A stretch of 64,000 bases of DNA from Panaeolus papilionaceus (GCA_015501605.1 JADNRZ010000015.1:744001-808000); one strand, 5' to 3'; positions 34,973-48,039 are shown, counted from the stretch's first letter. Numbers and translations are program-made. Notes: generated by a model not told the origin, from the letters alone.

Positions 34973-35519
34973 AGGTCAAGCTTAAACTGAACATAGAGTT
35001 TGATCATGACGCAGTCATGCTGAGGATGAAATTGACGTTCTGGCGGTAAGGCCAGATAACAAGGTTCCGCAAGGCTCGCGCCTAAAAATATTATTTATTC
35101 CCCTATTCGTGTGGATGTCCATGATGCCGTGTATTTTATGTATGTAATTTCTGCAACGAATTTATGACATAACGTCTCTCTGTGTAACCCTCACCGACAG
35201 ATACATAAGCTAAGCATTTTCAAGCCGGTGATGCGCCCAAGGCACCATTTAGCACGAGATACCAAAGATAAAACACATACCTCATCACTAAACCTCTATA
35301 TGTGTCAAACCGAAATTCACGCAGGGCACACTTTCAAGATGAGCGGTTATGCATTGCAAGCGCGCGAACCTATTTTGTCACTGACAATTGGGGGTACTTA
35401 CGTACACGTACCAGAATTTTGATTCAAAAGGATGTTCTGCGACTCAGTTTTCATGAACAACGACGACCTACTCAAGTCGCTGTCGTGCGACAGGGAGCGT
35501 GATGCGAGTGTTCTAGACA
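34973..35519. other. Spacer between carboxypeptidase A and the relic copy
   Basis: 3' flank of copy A, containing GCGCCTAAAAATAT near 35077-35091, which recurs downstream of the relic. 35220-35430 has short open frames without recognisable homology; it may be older decayed sequence of the duplicated unit. Confidence 0.4.
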
Positions 35520-35910
35520 CCCATCCATGGTGAATGCTCCAAGTTCGACGACATAGGCATTCTCGAGACCAGAATACGTATTAAAATGAGCTCAGCGGGT
35601 ATATGTACGTGGTACCCCCTGCGTTTTCTACATTTTACAATTACGAGCTCCTGGCTGATTTTCGGATCTAGGTACCATGACTCTCTCCAGGGGTGAGTAG
35701 CTTCTCAACACATTCCTGGACGCAGAATCTGAGTTATGTTATAGGTTATAGACGTCATCCCAAATTTATTATGATACAATCTCTGATGGAATCCCGGGCC
35801 CGAGACAAGTCATGAAGGTGAGTCGACACTTGGAGCAGGGGTTCAATAGAAATAATCGTATCGGCCAGCAAGGCCGGCGCCTAAAAATATGCACACATTC
35901 CTTTCTTAAT
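35520..35910 (+). pseudogene. Relic 3' end of a third serine carboxypeptidase
   Basis: Several blocks match the 3' end of copy A in order: GAGCTCAGCGGGTATATGTACGTG (35588-35611) against the exon 13 / splice-donor region, TCTAGGTACCATGACTCTCTCCAG (35668-35691) against exon 14, and a stretch near 35758-35818 against the last exon. The downstream GCGCCTAAAAATAT is also shared with copy A's 3' flank. The frame is broken by substitutions and indels, and the upstream exons are not recognisable. The relic therefore records a third tandem copy of which only the last three exons and UTR remain. Boundaries are approximate. Confidence 0.7.
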
Positions 35911-36293
35911 CCACTATCCATATGGTTTCCAGATTCTTGAACCGAGCTTCCTGCATTTGTGAATCGGTTTGGATTTCAAAGCACAAATCAGGTAAATCTT
36001 CTAATTGAATCGATTTCGTCTCATAGATAACGCTGTCCTCCGAACGTCACGGTGGAGCACCCGACGACAACGCACCCATCAACAAACATTGCATTCACTG
36101 GCATGCAGAGTGAAGGAGTACTGACATGGGCTATAATTACGCTTCCAACAAATTGAACTGTCATGCGGGCACGCATTGGAGTCAGACTGGCCAAGTCTAT
36201 GACGATGGAGTGCATCGAAAAAGCTTCTTAAGCCTGGCCTGTAGCTTTAGTTCTCTCTAACTGTTTGATTCTGACATTCAAGCCACCATCGAC
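35911..36293. promoter_or_regulatory. Promoter region of carboxypeptidase B
   Basis: Upstream region of copy B, related at 36140-36215 to the copy A promoter but without its TATA-like box, so the two copies may differ in expression. No coding signal was found. Confidence 0.4.
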
Positions 36294-38758
36294 ATGTTCC
36301 CTACATCCAAACTCGTTGCAGCGCTAATCGGAGTCGCTGTATTGCTTTCCGGACCCCGTTTACCAGGCATCGCGGTGGCAGATGCTCTAGAGACATCTGA
36401 CAAAGGCGTCGGCATCGACAATAAATATCAAGTTGGAGACGAAATGCTTGGCCTTCGTGAACCCAATGTGTTATTCGAGTCGACTGGTGATTTCGAAAGT
36501 GGACAGGTAAAAAAGCCGCTTAAATTTTCGAACCCTAAGGCTGCGAGTGGGTTTTTCGACTTTCACCTCGAACAGGATATTTGCTGAAGAGAATGCATGC
36601 TTTGGTACTGACTATAGAGTTTCTTGTGAACGGTTCTACCATTCCGGACATCCCCTTTGACGTTGGTCCTAGTTATGCTGGTCTATTGCCTATCAGTGGA
36701 AAAATAAACGAGGAGCGTCAGGTATAGGGATTCGCCGATCATGCAGCATAAACAGCTACTGATTTGCATTATGTTGTCTTTTCTTTCGACTATCGCTCGC
36801 AGCTCTTTTTCTGGTTCTTCCCTCCAGGGCCGACTGGGTCTACCGACGATTTAATCCTTTGGTGAGATTTTAGCCGTCTTGTCCGCGTTTCAGCTTCGAA
36901 TCTTAATCGAATATCGTTTCAGGACAAATGGTGGACCTGGATGCTCCGGGCTGGCTGGACTACTGAAAGAGAACGGGGTGCGTTGCGTTCTTTGCTATGG
37001 AAATGAGAAACCCATGACGAGAAATAATTTATCTTCGATGCTCGCTTTCTAGCCTTTTACTTGGGGAACTGGAACGGCTTTCCCAATAGTCAACCCATAC
37101 AGTTGGACGAATTTATCGAGCGTTATATGGATCGAACAGCCTGTTGGTACTGGGTTCTCTCAGGGTAAACCGACCGCCAAAGTACGTTCTCATCATTCAC
37201 GCCTTCATAGGTATTCAAGCTACTTTGCTCTTAGAATGAGGATGACGTCGCAGCCCAGCTTGTGGGTTTCCTACAACAGTTCCTACTAGTTTTCCCCGAG
37301 ATGAAGATGAAGAAATTCTACCTGACGGGAGAGAGTGTGCGTGACAGTTCCTGCTTCTGCGTCCTGATTCGTCTGATGGTGCTATTTGCTATTGAAAGTT
37401 TGCAGGAACCTATCTGTCATGTACGTCGAGCATCTTCGCATGATACCTTTTCGTTCATGAATCGTGACAATTATGATAGACACTGCAAACTACATACACC
37501 AACATCCAGGATTGCTCGACCTCAATTTGCAAGGAATGTGGATATCCGATCGTAAGTGCCTTTACAATCGCCTAAAATGCCTGCTTTCTCAGAGGCCCTT
37601 AGCTAGCATCACATGGGACGTTGTCCATCAGCAAATCCCTATCCTCAAATTCGTCAAAAAATACGAGAGTGTATTCGTTCTAAAGTACGCAGTCACCTTG
37701 ACACTCTTGCATTTGATCCTAGTTCCTGACCTCGCGCACTGCACAGTCAAACTTTTATGAATCAGATCGAAAAAATTTCATCCCAATGCAACTACACAGG
37801 CTACACCGACAAGTTTTTAACTTACCCTCCCAAGGGACCTCTTCCTCTTCCTGGGATACCTGTATCTCCCAGCGATGATTGTGACCTCTGGACCATGATT
37901 TACTGGGCCGCTACTAGAATTAACCCGGCCTTCAACATTTACAGAATATTCGATACGTTCCCGGTGTTATGGGATGTCCTTGGGTTCCCGTATGTGTCTC
38001 TTATGCTGCTCTGTATCATTCTTGTACCATTAATGAACCTGAAATTATTAGTGGTTCACAACTAGACGCCCCAACGGGAATATACTTCAACAGAACAGAT
38101 GTCAAGCAAGCCATTCATGCTCCCCTTGACGTCGATTGGGCGGAATGCACAGGGGGAATATTCCCTGATGGCGACACCAGTTTGCCACCGGCGCTTACTG
38201 TGCTTCCGAGCGTGATCGAAAAAAACAATAGGACGGTTATTGTGCATGGCTTGGCTGATTATGTCTTCCTTTACGAAGGGCAAGCTCTTTTCCTCGTTAC
38301 ATTCGAACCGATGCTGACTGCTTTTTTTTTTGTTTTTTGTAGAACTCGAATTGCTATTCAGAAGTCTGTTCCGCATTGGGTCTCCCTTCGATGGCCACAT
38401 ATACTGACAAAAATATTTGTAGCATGACATGGAACGGGATGCAAGGTTTCCGAAAGCCCATTGAAACCGATAGCTTCATTCTCGACAACGTCGGCGCCTT
38501 TGGAAATATGCATCAGGAACGCGGACTCACTTACTACGAAATTGTTCTTACTGGCCATTCGTGCGTGCCCTTTACATAAGCCCCTTGACTGTGCTTATGC
38601 GTACGATGTGCTAACATATTTGCTTTTCATAGGGTGCCACAATTCTCTCCAGTGGTACGCTATTAAACGACTATGTTTCTCGATTCAATTACTGACCTAT
38701 ATTTTAGGCATCGCTCCAAATTATGCAATACCTGATGGGTTTCAGAGACACCCCGTGA
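36294..38758 (+). CDS. Secreted serine carboxypeptidase (copy B, family S10)
   Basis: Fifteen exons, 526 residues: 36294-36546, 36618-36721, 36803-36861, 36923-36977, 37053-37181, 37235-37336, 37399-37420, 37480-37551, 37603-37684, 37747-37989, 38052-38279, 38343-38363, 38423-38560, 38633-38654, 38708-38758. The leader is [15 protein letters not shown]. Catalytic residues are Ser234 in GESFAG, Asp443 in HGLAD and His502 in TGHSVPQ. The His motif has Ser where copy A and the family usually have Met, and NGGPGCSG replaces NGGPGCSS, both tolerable changes. Intron 11 (38280-38342) uses a GC donor where copy A has GT. All introns interrupt the same codons as in copy A, so the pair arose by tandem duplication. 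It probably degrades extracellular peptides together with copy A. Confidence 0.92.
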
Positions 38759-39078
38759 AAGTACCAATTATAGATATCATCTGATCATGACTCAAAAGCC
38801 GCAGACAGAATGTTTTGTAAGTTTAAAACCTGATGACGAGAGGGTTCGTCTCTAAGAATATTTCGTTTCCACTGTCCATGTGCATTGTCCGCTCGATCCA
38901 ATAATATAGTATTCTGCACACACAAAGCTAGCAACATGTTTATCAGCTACAGTTACACGTCGTTCCACCCACTCCATATCCAAGTCTTTTGTATTCCAAA
39001 AATAAGCCTCTCAGCACGCTTCAAATAACAGAGGCCCGTTTAAATTCATTCTCCTTTAGATCACCTGGGTGGCATCAC

Positions 39079-41684
39079 TCAACCGTAGGGTGACACGTCC
39101 ACGAAGGCGCACCTCTTCCACTCCAGGACCTCACCCCTATCGGTTACACCCTGAATATAGAATCTCACTCTCCTATACCCCTCCATTACAATTCCCAGAT
39201 TCTTCGAAATCACAGGAAACTCGTTTCTCCTCCCACTCAAACCCGAAGTGCCAACCCACACAGCCTTGTCAACGTCTCCAATCGTAACCCCATCCGAGAA
39301 AGGCTGGGCATAAATGTTGAAGTACGCGAAATTGGGGAACCATGGGAGGGTTGGCTGGGTATTCCATGCTGACAGTGGGTCTTCGGGAGTTTGGATGGAA
39401 GACTGGACGTTGGGGAATGTGCTTGCTACTTCCCATGATAGATTGCCGTCGAAAGGGGATGCGCCGTTTTGTTTGAGAGTAGGAGTATAGTCACCCCAAA
39501 GAATGACAGATTCGTCTTCCTTACGCGACTGGGGCAGGTGAGGGTAGACATTGATTTGCCCGACGAGGAAGGAGAGTTTGAGCGGCTCTGTGGGTGTTTC
39601 TGTGACGATCGCGAGAATCAAGCCAAGGGCAACGGAGGTGCTTGAGGGTGCAGTAGGTCCTGACTTGACGCTGAACTGGACTGTGAGTTTCGTCCACCCG
39701 TTTTTAAGATCCGTGGTGTCGCTAGACGCAATCTCACACTCCAACCCGCCTTGGGTCAGTCCAAGAGGGTTGACTCCCAGCGCAAATTCGGTGTCAATAT
39801 CTGTTCCTCCAGCGTCAAGTTTGTAGACCAAATGCGCGACGTAAATTCGTTGAAGCGTGACGTCCAAAGAGTGAATGGGGAGCCAGAGAGAGCGGTATGC
39901 GGCTGTGTCTTCCGTTGATCCGTTGCAGTTGATGGTAAACCTGACAGAGTTTCCTCCATTCCAGGCCTCGTCAAAGCAGAAGGTAGACAAGGCGCTGGGT
40001 ATCTCATCCTCTCTCCCGTCTTCCCAGCTTAAAGTGGGGCGGGGCCAAATCAGATCTCCAACACTAGTTTGCTTGTCCACATCTGTCCACTCAGTCTCGC
40101 CTTTGAAAACCTGATTGCCCTCACAGAACCACGACACACCACTTCCTGGGCAGAATGTAGTATGAAATGCTACAGTCGCAGGGTCAGGAGGTGCGCGATG
40201 GTCAAAGAACGAACTCAATGGCTGGAATGGTCCATGGATGCAAGGAGGTTCATCAGGACGACGGGGTGGTACTTCTGGTACTTCAACCTGCCCCGACACA
40301 GGTCCAACCCAAAGTTTGCTCTCGTAGTCCCACCATTGATCCCAATTCCAACCTGGTTTATCTTGCTCACTTTCCCAGGTCCATGCTTGACCAAAGAGAG
40401 CGACGCTGAGCCCCAGTGAGTTAGGAGATATGTGGGAGATCGCTTTGTAGCAACCAAATCCTCCTCCTCCATGAGATCCACGACCCCAGACATCAACGCC
40501 CATGTATATGTCTTGCAGATTTTTGGGGGCAATTTGTGCGGGAGATTCAGCAGTGTTTTCAGTTAGGGAGGAGTCAAGTGACATGAAGTATTGCGCTGTT
40601 GTAAGTGGGTAGTCGGGGCTCCACTGTGAACAGGTTAACATGAATTACTGAATCAATTCGGTGATATAACATACGGTATAGTTGGAAAAGAAAGTTGTTG
40701 ACGACAAGAAGAATGGCAGATTCCAGCTATTCAAGCGATCTTGCCACGCCAGGCGTCCGTCAATGATAACACTGTCGTACCTAAAAAACATGATGAGATT
40801 TTGATCAATGTAGACGCAAGACAAATATCGGTACCAGCTAACTTCTCCGTGAGGTCCAACCTTGTCGAGAATTTCGGATTGAAGCAATGTGATCCATGCA
40901 GATAACGACCGAGTCTGTTCAAATCCTCCTTGTAAAGGACACTCAAAGTTCAACAGATAGCCATCAAAGCCACGATCTCTTGCCAGCTCAGCCAGTACTC
41001 GAGCATAGTATGGTGACATCGGCAGATTGAGCTTTACACCAGGCTGTACCTGACCTGTCTTCGATGTAGGAAGTTTGCCAATGACAAGGCGAAGGCAATC
41101 TTCTTCTCCACCACCTTCAAATATTCTGAGAGGCGTGAGGTTCTTGCTTGAGCAAATCCAGACTGAAAGACGCACAGTGTCCCCAGCATCTTGACACCTT
41201 GTCTGTGAGCTGCAGTTATCCAACCAGGAGGTGGAATGGCCACTCGATAATGCGAGAAGCTGTGCATGAATTTAGTATACTGGGTACCAAACAAAATATT
41301 CTGGACTCACTAGATAAATGTTGAGCATAAAGGCCAGAAGTTAAAGGTATATGATCGAGCAAAAAAGCTCTCTGTGTATCCCCCCTATGTATTTCGCGAG
41401 CAGAGGTTGGCACAGAATTTAATGCAGGTATTCTTGCGTGCTCGCCTTATAATCATGGCAAACCTAGAAAGATTGTCAGATTAATCCTATAAGGACCTAT
41501 ATAACATTCCTACCAGAAGCTTTCCTTTGCCCTGAGCGTTCAGGTCAACCCTTCGAGGACGATATGGCAAGATATTGTCATACTGATTAGGCTTTCTTTT
41601 TGGCCACCAATCATCCAGTTCCTCGAGGGATTTAAAATACAATGGCTCTGCTGGTTCCGGCTCAATCGAACCTCGTAGTGGCAT
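39079..41684 (-). CDS. GH85 endo-beta-N-acetylglucosaminidase (ENGase)
   Basis: Seven exons, 762 residues: 41684-41514, 41463-41446, 41384-41311, 41259-41176, 41125-40835, 40780-40675, 40623-39079. Exon 2 is 18 nt and intron 2 uses a GC donor. The TIM-barrel signature runs VCHDYKGGYTES, FNFWPL, FSHYRVAIPPPGWI, GTLIFEGGGEEDCL, then GYLLNFE with Asn175 and Glu177, the catalytic pair of substrate-assisted GH85 enzymes. Further on, FFSNYTWSPDYP and YMGVDVWGRG fit the same barrel, and a beta-sandwich C-terminal region follows. The enzyme cuts the chitobiose core of N-glycans. No signal peptide is seen, so it is probably cytosolic and processes free oligosaccharides or glycoproteins retrotranslocated from the ER. 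It shares a short promoter with the LRR gene. Confidence 0.93.
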
Positions 41685-41867
41685 GATGAGCTCGGATCGA
41701 TGACGGCGAACTCGAAAGGCCCTGCAAAGGACAAATGACGGCGACCACGTCCCTGAATTAATGGTTGAAACTCCGCCAACAGGCTCCGGACATCGCGTCG
41801 CGTGATGAGCTCAAGGATTTAATTGGCCTCTTCGTCTGCTTTCACCGTCATACCGCACCATTGAATA
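41685..41867. promoter_or_regulatory. Short divergent promoter, ENGase / LRR gene
   Basis: Only 183 bp separate the two start codons, so both genes probably share regulatory sequence. No TATA box was recognised. Confidence 0.45.
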
Positions 41868-44590
41868 ATGTCTAGGATCCCCCAACCGTCGTCTTCTAAG
41901 ACGTCCTCATCGTTAAAACCGCCGTCTACACCAACCAGGACTCGTGTTTCGTCAACTGTAGGCTCCGCGAGGGTCAGGACTCAGTCAAGTACGGCTCGTA
42001 CCACAACGCCAAAACCTACAGCAAAGACACCTGTGGCCAAGCCCAAAGCGGTTGAAGAGCCTCCTACGCTCGCTCCCGCTTTGAGCATAAAGGAAGCCAT
42101 TGCTTTGAAACGTGCCGAAGCAAAAAAGGCTCAGCAAAAGAACGCAGGCGGAGGTGGACTGGGAGACTTGTCAACTCTCGAAGACGCTTTACCAGAGTTG
42201 TCTGGACCCAAACCTGAAGAAGAAGATTTACTGGGACGCCTGCCAACAAGGGACACCATTGACCGAGCTAGAAGCACAGGTACGAACCACGTTGTTCTTT
42301 GAAAGTCGTGCTGAGCTCAAATGTAAGGTTCTTACTGAAAAGGTGTTTTGAATCTTGCAACTCGTTCGTTGCCTTGCATACCTTCGGCCTTGTTTGAGAT
42401 TCACTTGAACATTAAACCCGATCCTCTGAAATCAGTTCCCGATGAACCAGTTTTGCCACCGTTGGAAGCTAACCCCAGACGACGGGGAAGTCAGAAAGAG
42501 ACGGCCTGGTTTGAAGCTCAGGACTTGACCATACTCAAGGCTTGGAACAACGAAATTACAGAAATACAGCACGAGATTTCGATGTTTGGTTCTTTGAAGA
42601 CTGTCGATGTGAGTTCATATTCCCCCAGAGTCGGTGATGCATCTGTTGATCTAATTAATTTATAGCTGCATAAAAACAAATTGACATCTCTTCCAAACAG
42701 TTTCGCAAATCTTACAGCGCTTACAATTCTAGATCTGTCCCATAATTCCCTGACCTCACTTCCGGAAAATATTTGGGCGCTGCCTGAGCTGACCACGCTT
42801 AATATCTCGTACAATCAACTCACAGAGCTTCCCTTCAACACTCCATTCTCTGCCCCAGATGCGCACAAGAGGGCGAATCAGTACACGAGCACCAGCTTCT
42901 TCACACCTGCCGTTGCCCGTGCTATTACGCCGCTGCCACACCTTGTAGTCTTGGATGCGTCGCACAACGAGATATCTGCGAGTGCTATTCATGAAAAATT
43001 TCCGACATCATTGACGAAGATCGATCTATCTGGCAACCCATTGGGTCCATCTACCGCGCTACTTCGTGCCCTAGGGTCACTCAAGCGTCTCAAGGAGGCC
43101 CGATTTGAGAAGGCTCAAATTGGAGACGACTCGTTTCCATTTGATCTCTTCGCCTCCGCTCCATTTGTCTGCCTTCGCCTCTTGGACCTTTCAGAGACTC
43201 AAGTAAACTTGGATGTCGTGAAGACAGCTCTCAAATCAATGTCCCAAACTCTCAACTTTGATTTTGCCAATGATGAGCCTCCAGAGGGTGTTACTCGCGT
43301 TCTGGTGGGCAAGAGGATCATCAAGGAAGGGTGGGAAATTGAAATGGAACGGAGGTCAAAATCAAGACAGGCTGCTACTGTTAGTTTCACCGACGACTGG
43401 GAAGGACCAGCACCGAAACACTCAGCTCGCTCTATTAGCCGTCCTTCGACTATTTCTCCGACACCAGCCGCGGCAAGTTCAACGCCAGCAGCAGTGAAGC
43501 CGGTACAGCCCAAAAAGGAGGCTGTTAGAGAAGCGTGGGAGATTGAAGCTGAACAAGGCTTGCTAACAGAAGGGGGCAAACGACGGGCCCGAGCTGCGGC
43601 AGCAGCAGCGCAAAACGAATCTCAGGCGGATCGTGGAGCTACATCATCGCCCGCCACTGAATCCCCTTCACCCACACCCACGTCTGCTTCCGGGCTGAGT
43701 AGTCTGCAGTACTACAACGCAACGTCACAAACACTTAATCTTCCTGCATCAGCGCCTCCCACGAAGGCTGCTGGTCATGGTCGTTCATTCTCTGTCGCAA
43801 CGCCCTCCAAAGCTACTTCTACGCTGTCGCGCAGTGAGGATCTATCAGTCCCCACTCCAACACTTCCACTCTCCGTGATAGTCGCTCTTCCATTCGCAAA
43901 CGTGTTACGCGTGCTCAACCTGTCCAATCGCCGCATGGACAAATCATTTTCCCTTCCTAGTCACTCAGGCAGCCTGACGGGCTTCTTACCCGTATTGGAA
44001 GAGTTGAACCTAGAGGGTTGCAATCTCGGTGATCTTGTCCAAGTGAATGAAGTGTCGGAAGCTGGGTCGGGCAGTATCACCCCACCGAAGAGGAGTGAGA
44101 TGCTGGTGCCTATACTTGCAAGGCTATTCCCGAGCCTGCTCACCCTCAATCTCGCCTACAACAACCTCAGCAATGGAGCACTCGCACCTGAGGGGCTTAC
44201 TGCCCTCATCCTGGCTTCTCCAAACCGTAGGGGTTTGAGGCACCTCCGTTTGAGGGGAAATAGGCTCACAGAGCTTGACGGATTCTTGGGCCTCGCCGAG
44301 ACGTTCAGAAGCAACAGAGATAATGCCGCATGGAAGATGGAAGAACTCGATTTAAGGGACAACGAGATTGGCAAGCTCCCCGCCGAGCTTGGGTTGTTGC
44401 CACTTGATGTATTTTTGGTGGATGGTAATACGTTAGTGTGTCCATTGCAGCGCCCTTGTTCCGCTTACTGACAGACTATCTCTGCCTTTGTGTGCATTTT
44501 TACAATAGGTTCCGAGTCCCGCAACGGCGCGTATGGGAAAGAGAAGGTACCAAGGGGTTGTTGAGCTGGTTGCGTGGGCGCATTGAATGA
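41868..44590 (+). CDS. Leucine-rich repeat protein (LRR40-like)
   Basis: Four exons, 841 residues: 41868-42279, 42343-42608, 42666-44431, 44509-44590. The N-terminus is Ser/Thr/Pro-rich and basic (about 70 residues), followed by a helical EAIALKRAEAKKAQ segment. LRR units of the 23-residue type begin around residue 140 (LNLATRSLPCIPSALFEI) and include LHKNKLTSLPNSFANLTALTIL, LSHNSLTSLPENIWALPEL and ISYNQLTELP. A long Ala/Ser/Pro-rich linker (coded near 43360-43860) follows, then a second LRR block with LNLAYNNLSNGALAPEG, LRLRGNRLTELDGFLGLAE and LDLRDNEIGKLPAELGLLPL. The arrangement resembles LRRC40-type proteins of fungi and animals, probably intracellular scaffolds. Function is not established. 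No signal peptide or membrane segment. Confidence 0.85.
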
Positions 44591-45438
44591 GACGCCCACC
44601 AGTCATTTGATAGCTGAAGTCGAAAGCAGTGTACCCGTCCCTGAACGGTCTCGCCACACCCTATACCTTGGTTATACCCCCTGGATTTCTCGTAAATTCA
44701 ATTTCGATTGGAGTCAATTCTCCTTGTTTTGAGTCATATAAAAAGCTAGTTTTCACATGGAATACTACATTATCGTGGATTTTAATAGACTTTTGAATCT
44801 TTGTTCCATAAATTTCCTGCAAGGCAGTCACTGCCTATGGCTATCTCCGAGGGTACTGACTTTTGGCATTTCTTAACCGCCATAGACGTTGACAGTCTCA
44901 GATCTCAAGCCTAGAAGATTCCAACGTGATTTGGGCTGAGTCGACAATACAACAGTTGCAGAGAACAACCGCGGATGCACAAAAAAAATCCACTTCGGTC
45001 TGCAGTAACCATCGCTTTTGACTTCTTAGCGCGTACTGGCCACATAGGCGGAAATGGGGCGGAAGGGCTCCCAAGATGTTAGCAGATGATGAGAGCCGTC
45101 GATGATGAGCGGAAGCTGTCAGCCCGAGATTCCCACCCGAATTTCTCACGCTGGGCGATACTCCTTCGACTCGACCATCCATAAACTGCTTATGCGGACT
45201 CTAAGGCCATCCCTCGGCTATGTGGGATTACGCAGTGGCCTTGAATACGACGGTGTATACATATCTGTGGGTGGAAGTATATAAAAGACCCTTCTCGGAG
45301 GCTCTGCTATACTTCCACCGCTGTTGCCCACCGCACCAACCGCACCAATCCAAACCTCGATTTTCAGAATCTTCTTGACACGACCATTACACCCCATATC
45401 TCCTCACCAAAACTTATATTTTATCTGGCAAGCTTATA
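44591..45438. other. Spacer and promoter before the membrane-protein gene
   Basis: 3' flank of the LRR gene, then the upstream region of the next gene. No coding signal was found. The promoter-proximal part contains a clear TATA box (listed separately) and a pyrimidine-rich stretch at about 45300-45420. Confidence 0.45.
45278..45287 (+). promoter_or_regulatory. TATA box
   Basis: TATATAAAAG, 152 bp before the start codon of the membrane-protein gene at 45439. It is among the best TATA matches in the window. A 16-nt stretch shortly downstream (ACACGACCATTACACC, 45377-45392) recurs at 55249-55264 before the pseudogenised paralogue. Confidence 0.6.
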
Positions 45439-48039
45439 ATGTCCGTTGAGCGTAGAAAAAGTGATATTCCATTTCCCGCCATAGATCCCTTGTCCGAGAA
45501 CCCAGATGTTCTCCTGGAGGGCCCGTCTACTGGGGAGAGTAGTGCTGGTATGTTTCGTGTGTCATTACGAAGGAGAACAGAAGAAACCCATTACTCCCCC
45601 ATCTCGTCCCATTCGCGTCTTCATTCGCGTCGTTCCATTTCGATGCATCATCCGATCATCAACCGCGACGTTCCCTCTCCGACAGCATCCACAGTGAGAA
45701 ATTCGAAAGCATCCACTGCGAGTCCTGGTGAGTAGTCATATTTATTTACCAGATTATAAACTTAACATTTAATTCAATGTGGTGGTAGTCGAATCACAAG
45801 ATACCGCTTCCTCATCGAAGCTGACCTCATCCGACAAACTCACAGCCCTTCCCGAACTGGTAGCAAACATATCGCCCAATCCGGTCACCGGTGTACCCGC
45901 AAGACTTGCTCGCTCGTCTGCATTTGCCATGAACAGTGTCAAGCGGACGTATAGACACAGTTTGGATGCTAGCAGCTCGCTTCCGTCATTCGCGATTGGC
46001 AGTGTTGAGCGTGAGAAATTTCAAGCCGTGCCATCAAGGGAGACCAGCAGACCTCCGAATCGGTTGACGCCAGATAACGTTTCGACCCCACGACAACGAC
46101 TTTTGTCGATCGAGAGCGATAGACATTCAGCGCCAAATGCAGGAGGGAGTAGACAAGGTGAGTACATGTTGCATTTTTTCACGGCCAGAGACATTGTAAC
46201 AAGAACTCCGACTGCAGCCTTTTCTTTGGACCGGATCGCACGAGCCAGCGATTCGGCCATCTCATCCCCTCGACCACGAGCAAAGCCTTTTATTGGACAT
46301 TCACGAGATACAGATACACCAAAGAGTCAAGCGCTCAATTCTCAATCGCAAAGTCCTCCCAGATCACGCGCCAGTTCACCATTTCATTTCCTCCACCAAC
46401 TATCCTCTGGATTCCACCGAAACCACCGTTCCGTCGTACCCGAAGAACCCTTCAAGCCCATCAACCCTTACAAAACACATGTCTCTCTCCCTTGCTGCAC
46501 GTCATCTAATTCGGACGATATTGAGAATGCCCCAGGCTCAGCTACAAGCCAAGCGTTTGACTGCGATGACCTTGTCCCTGTCGAATCGGTCAAAAGTACG
46601 TTCAGAGACGCGCTTAGATTTTTCGGGGACACGCTCCCTCGACAGCTTTACCTCAATATTCTCCTTCGCCTTCCTGCTATGTACTTCTCTCGTGTCGCTC
46701 GCGTTTTTGAAGAGGCCGAAGTCAGCAAACCTGATATTTTGCGTATGATGAATGCCGGGTACGGCAACTCCCGGCTGACAAACGGGCCGCAACCTACCCA
46801 ACCTATGGGCGCTTCGGGCCAGAGCTCACCTACCCCACCCGACAACGCTGCTTCAGCACCACAGCATAGATACCCACCCACAATAAACGCCCTAGGCATG
46901 GTTGGTCAGATAGCTGCTGCTCCTGTTGGCTCTGCGATCTTCACACCTCTCCCCTTTCCGGACGAATGGACGCCAGGCACGGTATCACCTGGACTCATTC
47001 GATTTAAACACTCCTGGGAGGAGTTCATCGACTCTTTGCTAAAGGAATGGAAGACGCTGAACGTTGTTTCGGCCCTTCTCGCGTCGTAAGCTCAAGTATC
47101 TCGATCCTATCATTCATGTTACTGACTGGCTATGTCCAGCGCAATTCTGACTATCTTCCAAGTGCCCGAGGCCGCCGATGACCCCGTTACCAGAACATTG
47201 GCTCTCTTGTCTCTCGTCTGTGCTCTCATGAGTCTCTCCTATGGGTGTATGTACATCGTGAGATTTGGGACGATGAGGAGCATGTTCCATGCTTCTCGAT
47301 GGGCAGAGGTACGATTTTAACTGCAAGCTCAACCGTTTTAGGTGCTGAAGAGTATATACCTTATTAGGAAGCGCAGAAAACCAAGACATCAATTTTGTGG
47401 AACGCATGGGTTTTACTCGCCACCCCAGCAGTATGGATGTCATGGGCTATGCTTCTCTTCATTTCTGCCATCCTCTGTTTTGTCTGGCGTACAGGCTCTG
47501 AGCTCGATCCGGCCGATAGACCACCACTTACAGCCAAGCTCGCACTTATACCCCGCGTCATCATATCCACCGTCCTTTTCATTGGTTTGATCTATATTTT
47601 CGCCATCATTCGCACGTTGAAGAAATATGGATCTCATCAAGGCTCCACTGAGGCATTGCTTCGGGAGAGTGGGATTCGACGGCAATTCGAGCACAGTCAT
47701 CCTCACTCGCCATCTCTTGGAAACGCAGCACCTGCAAACGCCAATTTAGACGCTCGGCACTATAATACGTCAGGAAGAAAGAATCCTTTGAGATCAAACA
47801 GCAAGATAAATGAACCGGAACGTAGAGGTAGGGCTCTTTACCGTGCTGCATCTCCCATGACTCGGCGAAGGGAGGAGCCTAATGCGAGTCAGGAGAAGAC
47901 GAGAGAGAAAGGTAGAAACGAACACGCGAAGATGCATTATAGCCCTCCTCGACCTGCGGGACTACACAATAACTCGAACCCGTCGCACCAGCCTAATATT
48001 GTTGTCGATCGCTTCGAAGGACTTCCTTTACCGTATTAG
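45439..48039 (+). CDS. Four-helix membrane protein, long form (family member 1)
   Basis: Exons 45439-45727, 45789-46157, 46218-47085, 47140-47308 and 47368-48039 give 788 residues. The 60-bp intron at 46158-46217 has good signals but is a multiple of three, so it could also be retained. The N-terminal half is Ser/Pro/Arg-rich and disordered. FRDALRFFGDTLPRQLYL precedes a conserved amphipathic block FKHSWEEFIDSLLKEWKTLN, followed by four hydrophobic segments: NVVSALLASAILTIF; LALLSLVCALMSLSYGCMYI; LLATPAVWMSWAMLLFISAI; and VIISTVLFIGLIYIFAIIRT. RFGTMRSMFHASRWAEEAQK between helices 2 and 3 is highly conserved in the paralogues. The C-terminal tail is basic and disordered. I know this architecture as a common hypothetical family in Agaricomycetes; no function is established. 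Confidence 0.85.
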
